From contig CAJTWN010000010.1 in the NCBI GenBank assembly GCA_910580105.1, positions 1-64,000 of the forward strand: a stretch of 64,000 nucleotides of DNA, in the 5' to 3' direction. This stretch comes from an uncultured Clostridia bacterium (lineage in GTDB: Bacteria > Bacillota > Clostridia > Monoglobales > Monoglobaceae). A model generated the notes under the pieces. The model had not been told where the DNA came from. It ran no database searches and was given only the letters and a program-made list of their open reading frames with translations. Below are positions 34,024-43,404 of this stretch, one piece after another; the first letter of the stretch is position 1; every line of letters starts with the position of its first letter. The position numbers were made by a program, and so were the translations under genes.

Positions 34024-35790
34024 ATGGACATTGTCTTAAACTTGATAAAAATGTTTGGCGGCCTGGGAATGTTTTTGTTTGGTATGCACACCATGAGTAC
34101 AGGGCTTGAACGTGCAGCAGGAGACCGGATGCAGCGGATCGTAGAGAAGGTGACGGGGAATTTGGTCAAATCTGTACTGCTTGGCGCCTTTGTTGCGGCA
34201 ATCACACAGTCAAGTTCTGCAACGACCGTTATGGTTGTCGGTTTTGTTAATGCAGGAATCCTCAATTTGTCCCAGGCGGTGGGCATTATTATGGGGGCGA
34301 ATATAGGAACGACGATTACAGCCTGGATTTTGAGTTTGAATGATATTCCCGGCGGCATATGGTATCTGGATTTGATTAAACCAACCACCCTTGCACCACT
34401 GGCTTTGGTTATCGGCGCGTGCCTGTTGTTTTTTGCCGCAAACAAGAAGCGGACAATTGTGGGCGAATTTGTCATTGGTCTTGGTATTTTGTTTATTGGT
34501 ATGGAGTATATGTCAGACTCGATGGGCGCCGTTTTCGAACTGGTCCCCTCCCTGCAGTCGCTTTTCTCGATGGAGAGCAATCCCGTGGTGGGATTGCTGG
34601 TCGGAACCGGTGTTACAGCGCTGATTCAATCCAGTGCTGCTTCGGTGGGAATGCTGCAGGCAATTGCATCGACAGGGAATTTATTATTTGCGGCGGCCTT
34701 TCCCATCATTATGGGGCAAAATATCGGTACCTGTGTTACAGCGCTGCTTTCTTCCTTTGGGACATCGAAAAATGCAAGACGTGCGGCAATGATTCATCTG
34801 TATTTTAATATTATCGGAACATTGATTTTTATCATAGCGATATACGCCGTTCAGCTAACTGTTGGACTGCCTTTTTGGAATCAGAATATCTCTGCGACAG
34901 AAATATCAATTTTTCACTCGGTGTTCAACATAACCACCACCATTTTACTGCTGCCATTCTCCAAATTCCTGGTCTGGCTGGCCAACAGTACCTTGCGGGA
35001 TAAGACAACGGAACTGAGCAGTCCGTTTGCTTTGCTGGACAGGCGTTTTCTGGCAACACCGGCCATTGCAATTTCCAACACCAAAACAGTGATGTCTGAA
35101 ATGTTTATGCTGGCAAAAGAGAATGTGGAAAAATGCCGCGACATGATAAAAAACCACAATGGAAATGCTTTGGAAAAATGCCGTGAAAATGAAGAGATGC
35201 TGGATAAATATGAAATCAAACTGACGGATTATCTGACGCAGGTTTCAGACCTTCCCTTAAGCGCCGCGGACAATCAGAGAGTCGCGAGCTATTTTCATAT
35301 GATAACCAATATCGAGCGCATCGGTGATTATTGTGATAACCTTTGTGAATGTATAGAGCGTTTGAACGGCGGAAAAATCCGGTTCTCAGAGCAGGCAGAA
35401 AAGGGGTTAAATATCCTGCTTTCTGCGGTGGAGAATATTACGGCACTAACCCTTGAAGCTTTTCAGGTGTGTGATCCGATACTGGCGCGCAGGATTGAAC
35501 CGCTGGAGGAAGTAATTGACGGCCTTCAGGAACGGCTGGAAAAAGAACATATGGCAAGATTGAAAACCAAAGAATGTTCGGTGGAGGCAGGGGTTGTTTT
35601 CCTGGAAATACTGAGCAACATTGAAAGAATTTCTGACCACTGTTCCAATGTTGGCGTCGCCATCCTGCAGGCACAGCCGGGAGCGGACCATGTGACCAAC
35701 CGTCACGAATACTTAAAGGCGCTGCACGCACAGATGCCCGGTGAATATAAAGAAGAGTATGAAAAATATAAGGAAATGTATGCGTTATAA
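34024..35790 (+). CDS. Na/Pi cotransporter family protein with C-terminal PhoU domain
   Basis: A 588-residue membrane protein. The N-terminal ~330 residues hold the two inverted Na/Pi (NptA-type) repeats with the QSSSATT (about residue 61) and QSSAASVGM (about residue 201) motifs. The C-terminal ~230 residues are a cytoplasmic helical PhoU-like domain containing NIERIGDYCDNL and NIERISDHCSNVG, which bind metal. Related proteins move phosphate with Na+ or help control phosphate homeostasis. AGAAAGGGG precedes the start. It is divergent from the PhoR-like kinase and monocistronic. Confidence 0.9.
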   Translation: MDIVLNLIKMFGGLGMFLFGMHTMSTGLERAAGDRMQRIVEKVTGNLVKSVLLGAFVAAITQSSSATTVMVVGFVNAGILNLSQAVGIIMGANIGTTITAWILSLNDIPGGIWYLDLIKPTTLAPLALVIGACLLFFAANKKRTIVGEFVIGLGILFIGMEYMSDSMGAVFELVPSLQSLFSMESNPVVGLLVGTGVTALIQSSAASVGMLQAIASTGNLLFAAAFPIIMGQNIGTCVTALLSSFGTSKNARRAAMIHLYFNIIGTLIFIIAIYAVQLTVGLPFWNQNISATEISIFHSVFNITTTILLLPFSKFLVWLANSTLRDKTTELSSPFALLDRRFLATPAIAISNTKTVMSEMFMLAKENVEKCRDMIKNHNGNALEKCRENEEMLDKYEIKLTDYLTQVSDLPLSAADNQRVASYFHMITNIERIGDYCDNLCECIERLNGGKIRFSEQAEKGLNILLSAVENITALTLEAFQVCDPILARRIEPLEEVIDGLQERLEKEHMARLKTKECSVEAGVVFLEILSNIERISDHCSNVGVAILQAQPGADHVTNRHEYLKALHAQMPGEYKEEYEKYKEMYAL

Positions 35791-35795
35791 ACAAG

Positions 35796-35824
35796 AAAAG
35801 CCCTTTTTAAAAAGGGCTTTTTTA
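35796..35824 (+). terminator. Terminator after the Na/Pi transporter
   Basis: AAAAGCCCTTT pairs with AAAGGGCTTTT around a TTAA loop, then a T run. Confidence 0.9.
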
Positions 35825-35829
35825 TTTGG

Positions 35830-36112
35830 TGCCTTAAGGTGTGGAAATAGACCACCAGTTCTATCAGAGGAAGAGAAATGAGCGGAGCTATAATTAAAAG
35901 CGGCGGGCTTTATGCAAGCCGCAAAATATAGGAAATGGTTTAAAAATTTATCGGAAATAAAAAACTGTGCGCTTTTACCCGCTTACGGATGGCGGTTCGT
36001 GTGATGTGATCATGCAGCGCAGTACCCCTTTGAGGAGTTAAGCCGGTAATAGTCCCTTCCAGGGGCAGTGCAAGCCACCGGCTCAACCGGTGGTCTTGAC
36101 TGGCTGCTGAAC
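35830..36112. other. Structured intergenic region, possible IS200/IS605 remnant
   Basis: About 280 bases with no gene. There are several stems: a GCGGGCTT-TATGC-AAGCCGC hairpin (35900-35925), a CCTTCCAGGGG element and a strong CCACCGG-CTCAA-CCGGTGG hairpin (36076-36094) followed by TCTTGACT. A terminal hairpin just before a TTGAC-like end resembles the right ends of IS200/IS605 elements. No tnpA or tnpB reading frame remains, so this is only a candidate. Confidence 0.3.
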
Positions 36113-36154
36113 GATAAAATGATGAGATGATTTTAATTGGATAAAAGGCCGCGG

Positions 36155-36183
36155 TTGATTCCGGGGGACGGATATGTTATAAT
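36155..36183 (+). promoter_or_regulatory. Promoter of addB
   Basis: TTGATT (36155-36160), a 17-base spacer and TATAAT (36178-36183), 30 bases before the start codon. Confidence 0.8.
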
Positions 36184-36212
36184 GGATGAAAAATTAAAAG
36201 GGTGGTGTAAGG

Positions 36213-39200
36213 ATGCTGTGTGCAGTTTATGGGACGGCAGGAACCGGAAAAACGTCATGGCTGTTTGCGGCGGTTGGAAAGCGGCTGGAAGCCGGAGAGA
36301 TGTCCTATATCCTGGTGCCCGAACAATTTTCCCTCTATGCGGAAAAGAAGATGCTGAAAACCTTTGGCCTTAAAGGGCAGCGGTTCGTAAAAGTACTGAC
36401 GTTTTCCCGTCTTTGCAATCTGATGATGCAGAAATACGGGCCTCTCCGCCTTCAGTATATTGACGGCGCCGGCAGGCAGATTATTGCCCGGCGCGTGTTC
36501 GGAAAACTGGAAAAAAAACTTCGGGTTTTGGGAAGGAATACGAGACAGAAGGGGTTTGCGGAAATCATGACGGGGATGATTTCGGAATGCAAGCGATATG
36601 GTGTATTGCCGGAGGCGCTGATGCAGGCGGCAGGGAGGACGGCGCATAAAGAGCTGGCCGATAAGCTGTTGGATATTGCGGATATCTATACTGCATATAA
36701 CCTTGCAATTGAACGCCACAGTGCAGATGCGGACGACAATTTGGCGATGATTGCAAACCGCCTGGCCGATGCGGACGTTTTGCAGGGGCATCTCTTTCTG
36801 TGGCATTTCCGTTCTTTCACCCCAACGGAATATGAGGCATTGTCCGGTTTGATGCGGCGGCTGGATGTGACGGCAATTTTGTGTACCGATACATTGAAGG
36901 AGCAGACCTCCATTTTTGCGCCGGTTGTGCATACATGGGAGGAACTCTGCCGGGCGGCTGCGGAGGCCGGCGCACCGGTGGAAACACCGGTTGAACTGCG
37001 GAATGAAATTAAATTCCATAAAAATCCCGAACTCCTTCATCTGAAACAGCAGTATTTTGCTTCGGTGCCAAAGGGATATAAAGGGAAACCGGACAGGGTG
37101 AAAATTATCACCCCGATAAATTATTACCGGGAAGCGGAAAAAGCGGCAGACTTGGTTTTGGAACTGTGCCGCACAGAGAATTACCGGATGCGGGATATTT
37201 TAATTTTGACCCGTGAAACCGAGCGGTATAACCGGATTATGCCCTCTGTCTTTAAAAGCCGGGGTCTTTCGGTCTTTCTGGATACCAAACGGCCCATCGG
37301 CAGCAAACCCCTTATCCGGATGGTGCGGGGGATTTTGGAGTGCCTGTGTTATGGATACTCCTATGAACGGGTGATGGGAATTGCCCGGACGGATTTTACT
37401 TCGGCAGGACGGGAAGAGACAGACCTTTTGGAAAACTATATTTTGCAGGTAGACCCCTCTTATGCAATGTGGGCGGAGGAGGTCTGGACATATAATCCCG
37501 ATAAAAAACTGTATGATATGGAAATCGTCAATAACGCGCGGCAGAAAATTACCGAAGGGGTGCGATTTGTGGAAGCGCGGATTTCAGGAACCAAAACGGC
37601 AGCGGATATCTGCGCCGCGCTTTTGGCATATCTTAAAGAAGCGGACTTTGCCGGCAGGATGAAGGCGGTTTGTGATGGATTTACAGATGGGGGACAGCCC
37701 TATCTTGCTGAGGAAACACGCCAGGTTTGGAACGCCCTGCTTTCCATTCTTGCACAGATGGGGAGTATTTTGAAAGAAGAAAAAATGACCTATCAGCAGT
37801 TTTTGGACGTCTTTTCCTCTGCCTGCGGCAGCGTGGAAGTGGGAATGACGCCCCAGACGCTGGATGCGGTCTGCCTGAGCGACATTGACCGGTTCCGGGA
37901 TGCAGAGGCGAAGGTGGTTCTTGTCCTCGGTGTAACTGCCGGCGTTTTCCCAAAGGGGTATACGACAGAGGGACTTCTATCCGACCAGGAGCGGGAAGAA
38001 CTTTTGGATATGGGCATCCGTCTTGCGCCGACCATGGCTGTCAAACGGGCGGAGGAACAGATTCTTTTGTATAATGTTCTGACGGCGGCTTCGGACAGGC
38101 TTTATCTTTTTTCACCGCTGGGGGACAATGACGGAAAGGCGCTGCGTCCTTCGGAAGTGGTGGACAGGCTGAAGAATCAGCTGTTTCCGGAGATTGAAAT
38201 ACTGGACCCGGATGAAGGGGATCCGACCGGCGGCGCGCAGAGCGCTGAGGCGGTCTTTGAGGTCTTGCTCTCAAAGCTGGCGGACTGCGGCGGCAAAGAA
38301 AAGCTGCCTGCGGGATTTTTGCCGGTATATGCTTACTTTGCGGCGGAACCTTCTTTTGCAAAGCGGCTGACCGATGCAGAAGCGGCGTTGGAACGGCGGG
38401 GGGAGAGCCCCCTGAGCAAAAGGATGGTCAAAAAGCTGTATGGCGCACCGATTGCCCTGAGTGCTTCCCGGCTGGAGAAGTATCATTCCTGTGCTTTTCA
38501 TTATTTTATGACCTATGGATTGTTTGCCATGGAGCGGCAGAGGGCAGGGATTGAACCGAGGAGCACGGGTTCGGTTCAGCACGCTGCTCTTTGCGATTAT
38601 TTTACAGCGTTGGCAGAAGAGGGGCGGAATCCGGATGCAATCAGCAGAGAGGAATGTTATCGGGATCTGGGCCGGCTGGTGGAAGAAGAGGTACAGAAAG
38701 ACAGCGCCCTGCTGTATGAAAACTCAGCATATTATCAATATGTGGTTATGCGGATGCGGCGGATTGCCGCAAGGACGGCCTGGGAAGTGGTGAAGTTTTA
38801 TCAAAGCAGCAGCTTCCGGCCCTATGGATTTGAACTGAAGATTGGTCTTGACGGCGATCTGCCTGCCATTCGGGTGAATGGCAGGGACGGAGAAGCGCTT
38901 GCACAGATCAGCGGACTGATTGACCGCGCCGATACGGCGGAAGCAGACGGAAAGACCTATATCAATATAGTGGATTATAAATCTTCGGCAAAGAAACTCA
39001 GTGTCCGTTTGGCGGAGGATGGGATAAGCATCCAGCCCCTTTTGTATACCAAGGCGCTTTGCGACCATATTGAAGGAGGCACCCCCGGCGCGATGCTGTA
39101 TATGCAGATGACCGAGCCGATGGTGGACGGAGACAAGATTAAGGATGAAACAGGCTTCGAGCGGGAGATGCACAAGGGCGTTTCCCTCAATGGCTGGATG

Positions 39201-39476
39201 GTGGAAGAACCGGCGTTGTCTGCGGCTTATATGAAGGAGCAGGGGCGGAGTGCAGAGAATTTTGCGCCCCAGGGAGAAAACTGTATTGTGCCGGAGGAAA
39301 TGGAGCGGCGGATTGCCGCTGCAAATCAGAAAATCCTGGAAGCAGCGGAGGGAATTACAGAGGGGAACATTGCCCCCGTTCCCTATGTGACAGAAGAACA
39401 TAATGCCTGTACATATTGTCCTTATGATGCGGTATGCCGCGCAAGGGGTGTCGAAATTCTCCATAAGAAAATGTGA
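36213..39476 (+). CDS. Helicase-exonuclease AddAB, AddB subunit
   Basis: A 1,087-residue protein: Walker A GTAGTGKT (residues 7-14) and a degenerate UvrD-like helicase body, then a C-terminal RecB-type nuclease domain with the DYKSS motif (NIVDYKSSAKKL). The Fe-S staple cysteines are present as YHSCAFHYF near residue 765 and CTYCPYDAVC near the end. AddAB processes double-strand breaks for recombination. The usual partner addA is not adjacent; a tRNA thiolase-like gene follows instead. GTAAGG precedes the ATG. Confidence 0.93.
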   Translation: MLCAVYGTAGTGKTSWLFAAVGKRLEAGEMSYILVPEQFSLYAEKKMLKTFGLKGQRFVKVLTFSRLCNLMMQKYGPLRLQYIDGAGRQIIARRVFGKLEKKLRVLGRNTRQKGFAEIMTGMISECKRYGVLPEALMQAAGRTAHKELADKLLDIADIYTAYNLAIERHSADADDNLAMIANRLADADVLQGHLFLWHFRSFTPTEYEALSGLMRRLDVTAILCTDTLKEQTSIFAPVVHTWEELCRAAAEAGAPVETPVELRNEIKFHKNPELLHLKQQYFASVPKGYKGKPDRVKIITPINYYREAEKAADLVLELCRTENYRMRDILILTRETERYNRIMPSVFKSRGLSVFLDTKRPIGSKPLIRMVRGILECLCYGYSYERVMGIARTDFTSAGREETDLLENYILQVDPSYAMWAEEVWTYNPDKKLYDMEIVNNARQKITEGVRFVEARISGTKTAADICAALLAYLKEADFAGRMKAVCDGFTDGGQPYLAEETRQVWNALLSILAQMGSILKEEKMTYQQFLDVFSSACGSVEVGMTPQTLDAVCLSDIDRFRDAEAKVVLVLGVTAGVFPKGYTTEGLLSDQEREELLDMGIRLAPTMAVKRAEEQILLYNVLTAASDRLYLFSPLGDNDGKALRPSEVVDRLKNQLFPEIEILDPDEGDPTGGAQSAEAVFEVLLSKLADCGGKEKLPAGFLPVYAYFAAEPSFAKRLTDAEAALERRGESPLSKRMVKKLYGAPIALSASRLEKYHSCAFHYFMTYGLFAMERQRAGIEPRSTGSVQHAALCDYFTALAEEGRNPDAISREECYRDLGRLVEEEVQKDSALLYENSAYYQYVVMRMRRIAARTAWEVVKFYQSSSFRPYGFELKIGLDGDLPAIRVNGRDGEALAQISGLIDRADTAEADGKTYINIVDYKSSAKKLSVRLAEDGISIQPLLYTKALCDHIEGGTPGAMLYMQMTEPMVDGDKIKDETGFEREMHKGVSLNGWMVEEPALSAAYMKEQGRSAENFAPQGENCIVPEEMERRIAAANQKILEAAEGITEGNIAPVPYVTEEHNACTYCPYDAVCRARGVEILHKKM

Positions 39477-39485
39477 TGCAGTCTA

Positions 39486-39514
39486 TTGAAAAACCGGATG
39501 GGATATGGTATGAT
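39486..39514 (+). promoter_or_regulatory. Internal promoter upstream of the TtcA-like gene
   Basis: TTGAAA (39486-39491), a 17-base spacer and TATGAT (39509-39514). It lies downstream of the addB stop and supports the ATG at 39539 as the start of the next gene. Confidence 0.75.
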
Positions 39515-39538
39515 GAATTTAGAATTTGTGAGGTTTGC

Positions 39539-40294
39539 ATGAGAAAGATATTGAGCAGAGTTCGAAAAGCGGTGGACGATTATCAGATGATTGCTGCCGG
39601 TGATAAAATTGCCGTCGGCGTATCCGGCGGAAAGGACAGCCTGACCTTGTTGTGTGCGCTGGCCGCTTTGCAGAGGTTTTATCCAAAACCCTTTTCCCTG
39701 ACGGCGGTATCGCTGGACATGGGCTATGAAGGGATGGACTTTTCCGGAGTGCAGAAATTGTGCGGGCAGCTGGGCGTGCCCTTTGTTCTCAAAAAGACAG
39801 ATATTGCGGAGGTGGTCTTTGATGTCCGCAAAGAGAAAAATCCATGTTCGCTCTGTGCCAAGATGCGGCGCGGCGGCGTGAACGATTTGGCGGTTTCTCT
39901 GGGATGCAATAAGGTCGCTTTGGGCCATCATAATGAGGATGTGATTGAAACTTTTTTCCTTTCCCTGTTTTTTGAGGGGCGGCTGGGCTGTTTTTCGCCT
40001 GTGACCTATCTGTCGCGCAGGGACATTCATATTCTGCGGCCGCTGATTTATGTGAAAGAGGGAGACATCAAGGGATATGCGGCAAGGGAGAATCTGCCGG
40101 TTGTACATAACCCGTGTCCGATGGACGGAAAATCAAAGCGGCAGGATATGAAGGAGTTTATCATACAAAAAACCAAAGAAGATAAATTCTTCAAGACGCG
40201 GATGATGCACGCAATTCAGACCGGTCTTGTTGATTGGAAGATAGAAAAGGGGAACACACCCCCAAAGAAGGAGAATTCATATGAAGAAGATTAA
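39539..40294 (+). CDS. TtcA-like tRNA thiolation enzyme (PP-loop ATPase)
   Basis: A 251-residue PP-loop ATPase with SGGKDS near residue 32, CSLC (NPCSLCAKMRRG) and a third cysteine in HNPCPMDGKSKR. This three-Cys set binds a 4Fe-4S cluster in TtcA, which makes 2-thiocytidine at tRNA position 32. GHHNEDVIETFF matches the family. The position-39539 ATG follows a promoter and a GAGG site; earlier in-frame starts (39473/39476) overlap the addB stop and precede the promoter. The 3' end overlaps galU by 14 bases. Other PP-loop sulfur-transfer roles remain possible. Confidence 0.85.
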   Translation: MRKILSRVRKAVDDYQMIAAGDKIAVGVSGGKDSLTLLCALAALQRFYPKPFSLTAVSLDMGYEGMDFSGVQKLCGQLGVPFVLKKTDIAEVVFDVRKEKNPCSLCAKMRRGGVNDLAVSLGCNKVALGHHNEDVIETFFLSLFFEGRLGCFSPVTYLSRRDIHILRPLIYVKEGDIKGYAARENLPVVHNPCPMDGKSKRQDMKEFIIQKTKEDKFFKTRMMHAIQTGLVDWKIEKGNTPPKKENSYEED

Positions 40295-41150
40295 AAAAGC
40301 AGTCATTCCGGCGGCAGGATGGGGAACACGCTTTCTCCCTGTGACCAAATCGACACCCAAGGAGATGCTTCCCATTGTGGATACGCCTACCATCCAGTAT
40401 ATTGTGGAAGAGGCTGTCCGTTCCGGAATTGAAGATATTTGTATCATTACCAGCCCGTACAAAAAGGCAATTGAAGATCATTTTGACAGAACCAAGGAAC
40501 TGGAACAGCTCCTTTCTGCAACAGGGAAGGAAGCGCTGGCAGAGGAAGTCCGCGCCATTGGCGAAATGGCGAATGTGGTGGCCATCCGGCAGAAAGAGGC
40601 ACTGGGGCTGGGACATGCGGTCTATTGTGCAAAACCTTTTGTGGGTGACGAGCCTTTTGCGGTCTTGCTCGGTGATGATGTGGTTTATCATGGAGATAAG
40701 CCCTGTATCGGTCAGTTGATGGACGTCTATGCAGATAAAGGCGTTTCGGTGCTGGGGGTACAGACCGTTGCCCGGGAAAATATTTCGAAATATGGTTGTG
40801 TCGCAGGCAGACAGGTCGGCGACCGGCTGTATACAGTGGAAGGTTTGGTGGAGAAACCAAAGCCGGAGGAAGCGCCCAGTAATGTGGCAGTGCTTGGCCG
40901 TTATATAATCACGCCGGAAATTTTCCGGCATCTGGAAAATACAAAACCGGGGGCCGGCGGCGAGATACAGCTCACCGACGGACTGAAAACATTGGCGGAA
41001 GAGCAGGGAATGTATGCCTATGACTTTGAAGGGCGCAGGTATGATGTGGGCGACCGGCTGGGTTTTCTTGAAGCAACGGTGGAGTATGCACTGCGGCGTG
41101 AAGAACTCAGAGATGATTTTATGCAGTATCTCAAGGGGATTGTGAAATAG
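40281..41150 (+). CDS. UTP-glucose-1-phosphate uridylyltransferase
   Basis: A 289-residue nucleotidyltransferase with the GalU N-terminal signature IPAAGWGTRFLPVTKSTPKE (residues 9-28), LGDDVVYH for metal and sugar binding, VEKPKPEEAPSN, and the C-terminal GEIQLTDGLKTL. It makes UDP-glucose from UTP and glucose-1-phosphate for cell-envelope glycans. The start overlaps the previous gene, and its stop shares a base with the next gene (an ABC permease), suggesting an operon for glycan precursor and export. A good RBS (AAGAAGGAG) lies inside the upstream gene. Confidence 0.95.
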   Translation: MKKIKKAVIPAAGWGTRFLPVTKSTPKEMLPIVDTPTIQYIVEEAVRSGIEDICIITSPYKKAIEDHFDRTKELEQLLSATGKEALAEEVRAIGEMANVVAIRQKEALGLGHAVYCAKPFVGDEPFAVLLGDDVVYHGDKPCIGQLMDVYADKGVSVLGVQTVARENISKYGCVAGRQVGDRLYTVEGLVEKPKPEEAPSNVAVLGRYIITPEIFRHLENTKPGAGGEIQLTDGLKTLAEEQGMYAYDFEGRRYDVGDRLGFLEATVEYALRREELRDDFMQYLKGIVK

Positions 41151-41908
41151 TGAAGAGATTAAAACTTGTTTTTACACTTGGATTCAGTGATTTTAAAGCA
41201 AGGTATGCAGGCACCGTACTCGGCGGGCTGTGGGCATTTGCCCTGCCCATCGTGACGGTGCTTTTGTATCTGTTTGTTTATACGGTGGCGATTGGCGCGG
41301 ATATGGTGCAAGGTGTGCCCTATGTCCTGTATCTGATTTGCGGCGCGGCGCCGTGGTTTTTTGTGGCGGAGACCTGGACGGGGATGACCGCTGTTTACCA
41401 TGACTATGCCTATTTGATTAAAAAGGTGCAGTTCCCGCGGGAGGTACTGCCCGGCGTCCGTTTGGTTGCGGCCCTATTGGTGCATTTGTTTTTTGTTGCC
41501 TTGGTTTTTGTGGTTACTTGGTGCTTCGGTATTTCGCCGCGGATGGAAAATTTGTCGCTGTTGTATTTTATTTTTTCGGCAGTGATCTTTTCCTATGCAG
41601 CCGGCGGTCTGCTGGCTGTTCTCTGCGGCGTGGTCAGGGATATTGCCCAGGTGCTGGGGATTTTGCTTCAGCTGGGATTTTGGGTGCTTCCCATCTTTTG
41701 GAGTGGAAGCGCCTTAAGCGGTAGTATCCGGATGCTTGTGTACGCCAATCCCCTCTGTTATCTGGTGGAGGGATACCGAACTGCGTTTCTGGGCGGCAAT
41801 ATGCAGTTAGGATATACCATGTATTTCTGGCTGGTGACGCTGTTCTTATTCGGCCTTCAGATTTGGTTAAGCCGAAAAATCTTGCCGCAGCTGCCGGATA
41901 TATTGTAA
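41150..41908 (+). CDS. ABC transporter permease, polysaccharide-export (Wzm/TagG) type
   Basis: A 252-residue membrane protein of the ABC-2 family with six predicted membrane segments and the motif LGFSDFKARYAGTVLGGLWAF at its N-terminus typical of Wzm/TagG permeases. Such proteins export O-antigen or teichoic-acid-like glycans and need a partner ATPase (Wzt/TagH), which is normally the next gene but is not found here. It starts at a GTG overlapping the galU stop. Downstream the sequence becomes AT-rich with apparent mobile-element debris, so an ATPase gene may have been displaced. Confidence 0.82.
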   Translation: MKRLKLVFTLGFSDFKARYAGTVLGGLWAFALPIVTVLLYLFVYTVAIGADMVQGVPYVLYLICGAAPWFFVAETWTGMTAVYHDYAYLIKKVQFPREVLPGVRLVAALLVHLFFVALVFVVTWCFGISPRMENLSLLYFIFSAVIFSYAAGGLLAVLCGVVRDIAQVLGILLQLGFWVLPIFWSGSALSGSIRMLVYANPLCYLVEGYRTAFLGGNMQLGYTMYFWLVTLFLFGLQIWLSRKILPQLPDIL

Positions 41909-41929
41909 GGAGAGGGCTGTCCTGCCCGA

Positions 41930-42330
41930 TGGTCCTTTTCATTTTTCGTTTTATTTCTATAAAAATAGTATTTGATTTTGATTTGCTTAAAACCATCAAA
42001 CCTTGAAACCGTTGTAAATACTGACTTTTTCGCCTATCAACGCATTTGAAATTGCAATAAAACCTGATGTTTTGGTGTCCAAATGGTGCCCGGATTTCCT
42101 ATGACGATACAAAATGCTATAAACAGATGTAAGAAAATAATATAATATTCGCGGGCGAAAGCACTCGTTGTTTTCGCCCTCTTGTCTGCTGCATAAGCAT
42201 AGGCAGCTACACTTGTCAACGGCGGGCAAGCCCGTTCATCTTAACCATTGGCGAGGGTGGTTGGGTATGCTGTTCTGTACAGGGCAGTAATGTGATTGAA
42301 AAATTCATATATCGGTGCTATGATATATGG
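41930..42330. other. AT-rich intergenic patch with mobile-element debris
   Basis: About 400 bases without a supportable gene. A hairpin GGGCGAAA/TTTTCGCCC sits at 42153-42180. The block around AAATGGTGCCC ... ATAAACAGA (42080-42130) recurs loosely at 43140-43200, bracketing the acetyltransferase gene. I read these as boundaries or scars of a transferred segment, with low certainty. Confidence 0.35.
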
Positions 42331-42368
42331 GATACAGACAGATAAATCGAAATAAGTGGGGAATGAAA

Positions 42369-42809
42369 ATGAAAATCATTGAAGTAACAGACAGAAATTC
42401 ATTGTTGATAGGACAGCTATTGGGCGTATGGGAAAGTTCTGTAAAGGCAACACATCTCTTTTTATCAGAGAATGAAATAGAGGATATCAAGAAATACATC
42501 CCTCAAGCGTTAAGTGAAATTCCTCATTTAATTATTGTGGAAAACGAGAATCAGGTTCCTGTGGGATTTATGGGAATCATAGAACAACACCTTGAAATGC
42601 TGTTTATTTCGGATAAAGAAAGAGGAAAAGGATTAGGGAAAGAATTGCTTCAATACGGAATAGAAAAATATGCCATTTCCGATTTGGCTGTGAATGAACA
42701 AAATCCTCTTGCGAAAGGTTTCTATGAACACATGGGTTTCAAAGTTTACAAAAGAACGGACCATGATGAACAGGGAAATCCTTATCCGCTTTTATACATG
42801 AGTAGATAG
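42369..42809 (+). CDS. GNAT family N-acetyltransferase
   Basis: A 146-residue GNAT protein with acetyl-CoA-binding motif A (EMLFISDKERGKGLGKELLQYG) near residues 75-96 and the C-terminal LAKGFYEHMGFKVYKRT. It resembles YjaB-type acetyltransferases; the substrate is unknown. I chose the second ATG (42369) because GGGGA lies seven bases before it; the ATG at 42363 sits almost on top of that site. Codon use is markedly more A/T-rich than neighbouring genes, and the gene lies between two related AT-rich patches, both pointing to horizontal transfer. Confidence 0.82.
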   Translation: MKIIEVTDRNSLLIGQLLGVWESSVKATHLFLSENEIEDIKKYIPQALSEIPHLIIVENENQVPVGFMGIIEQHLEMLFISDKERGKGLGKELLQYGIEKYAISDLAVNEQNPLAKGFYEHMGFKVYKRTDHDEQGNPYPLLYMSR

Positions 42810-42876
42810 TAATTTCAGTTTGTTAAAGGGTTTGGGATATTTCTGACAACTTTCTTAATGTCCTAGACAGAAACGA

Positions 42877-43074
42877 GTGAAAGGTACCCTTTTCCTATGC
42901 TTGCTGCGGAACATTAAAAAAGGAACGGAAAGGATAAGCGAAACGGGCGGCATTTCTCTTTGGGCTGTTACGCAGTTAAAAGGCATTTTTAAGGGAAAGA
43001 TAAACGATCAGTATAGTGCCTGTAAAGCCTTTGTTTACAAGGCGTATGCGCAGCATAATGGCGTAACAAGGTAG
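42877..43074 (+). other. 65-codon ORF, unrecognised fragment
   Basis: An open frame from a GTG at 42877, with a C-terminal half (QLKGIFKGKINDQYSACKAF) that looks protein-like rather than random. There is no clear ribosome site, and I recognise no family. It may be the tail of a gene broken during the transfer that brought the neighbouring acetyltransferase. Confidence 0.2.
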
Positions 43075-43300
43075 TCCTAAACTGCCTTTATAGGCGTGAT
43101 AATACCGCCTGTGCTTATTATATCCGCTTATTTGTGGTACTAAAATGGTGCCCAACTTTACAAAACCAACTTATGCGGAAGATATAAAGCGATAAACAGA
43201 AATATGCGGAAAGTCCTTGATTTATGCCACTTACAAGCGTTTTCTATAAACACTTGTAAGAAGTTATAAGACGCGTTTCGTCTATAAAATCAATAAAAAA

Positions 43301-43322
43301 AGACTTCTTTTACAAGAAGTCT
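43301..43322 (-). terminator. Terminator hairpin, minus strand
   Basis: AGACTTCTT-TTAC-AAGAAGTCT preceded by A7 on the + strand, i.e. a T run on the minus strand. No minus-strand gene that it could serve is evident within 450 bases upstream. Confidence 0.7.
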
Positions 43323-43404
43323 CAGACTGCCGAAAAAGTCAAATTATTATCGGTTAGCGCTGAATTTTGCTCTGCATGTTTTGTTAAATCCCATCGTTTT
43401 GCCT

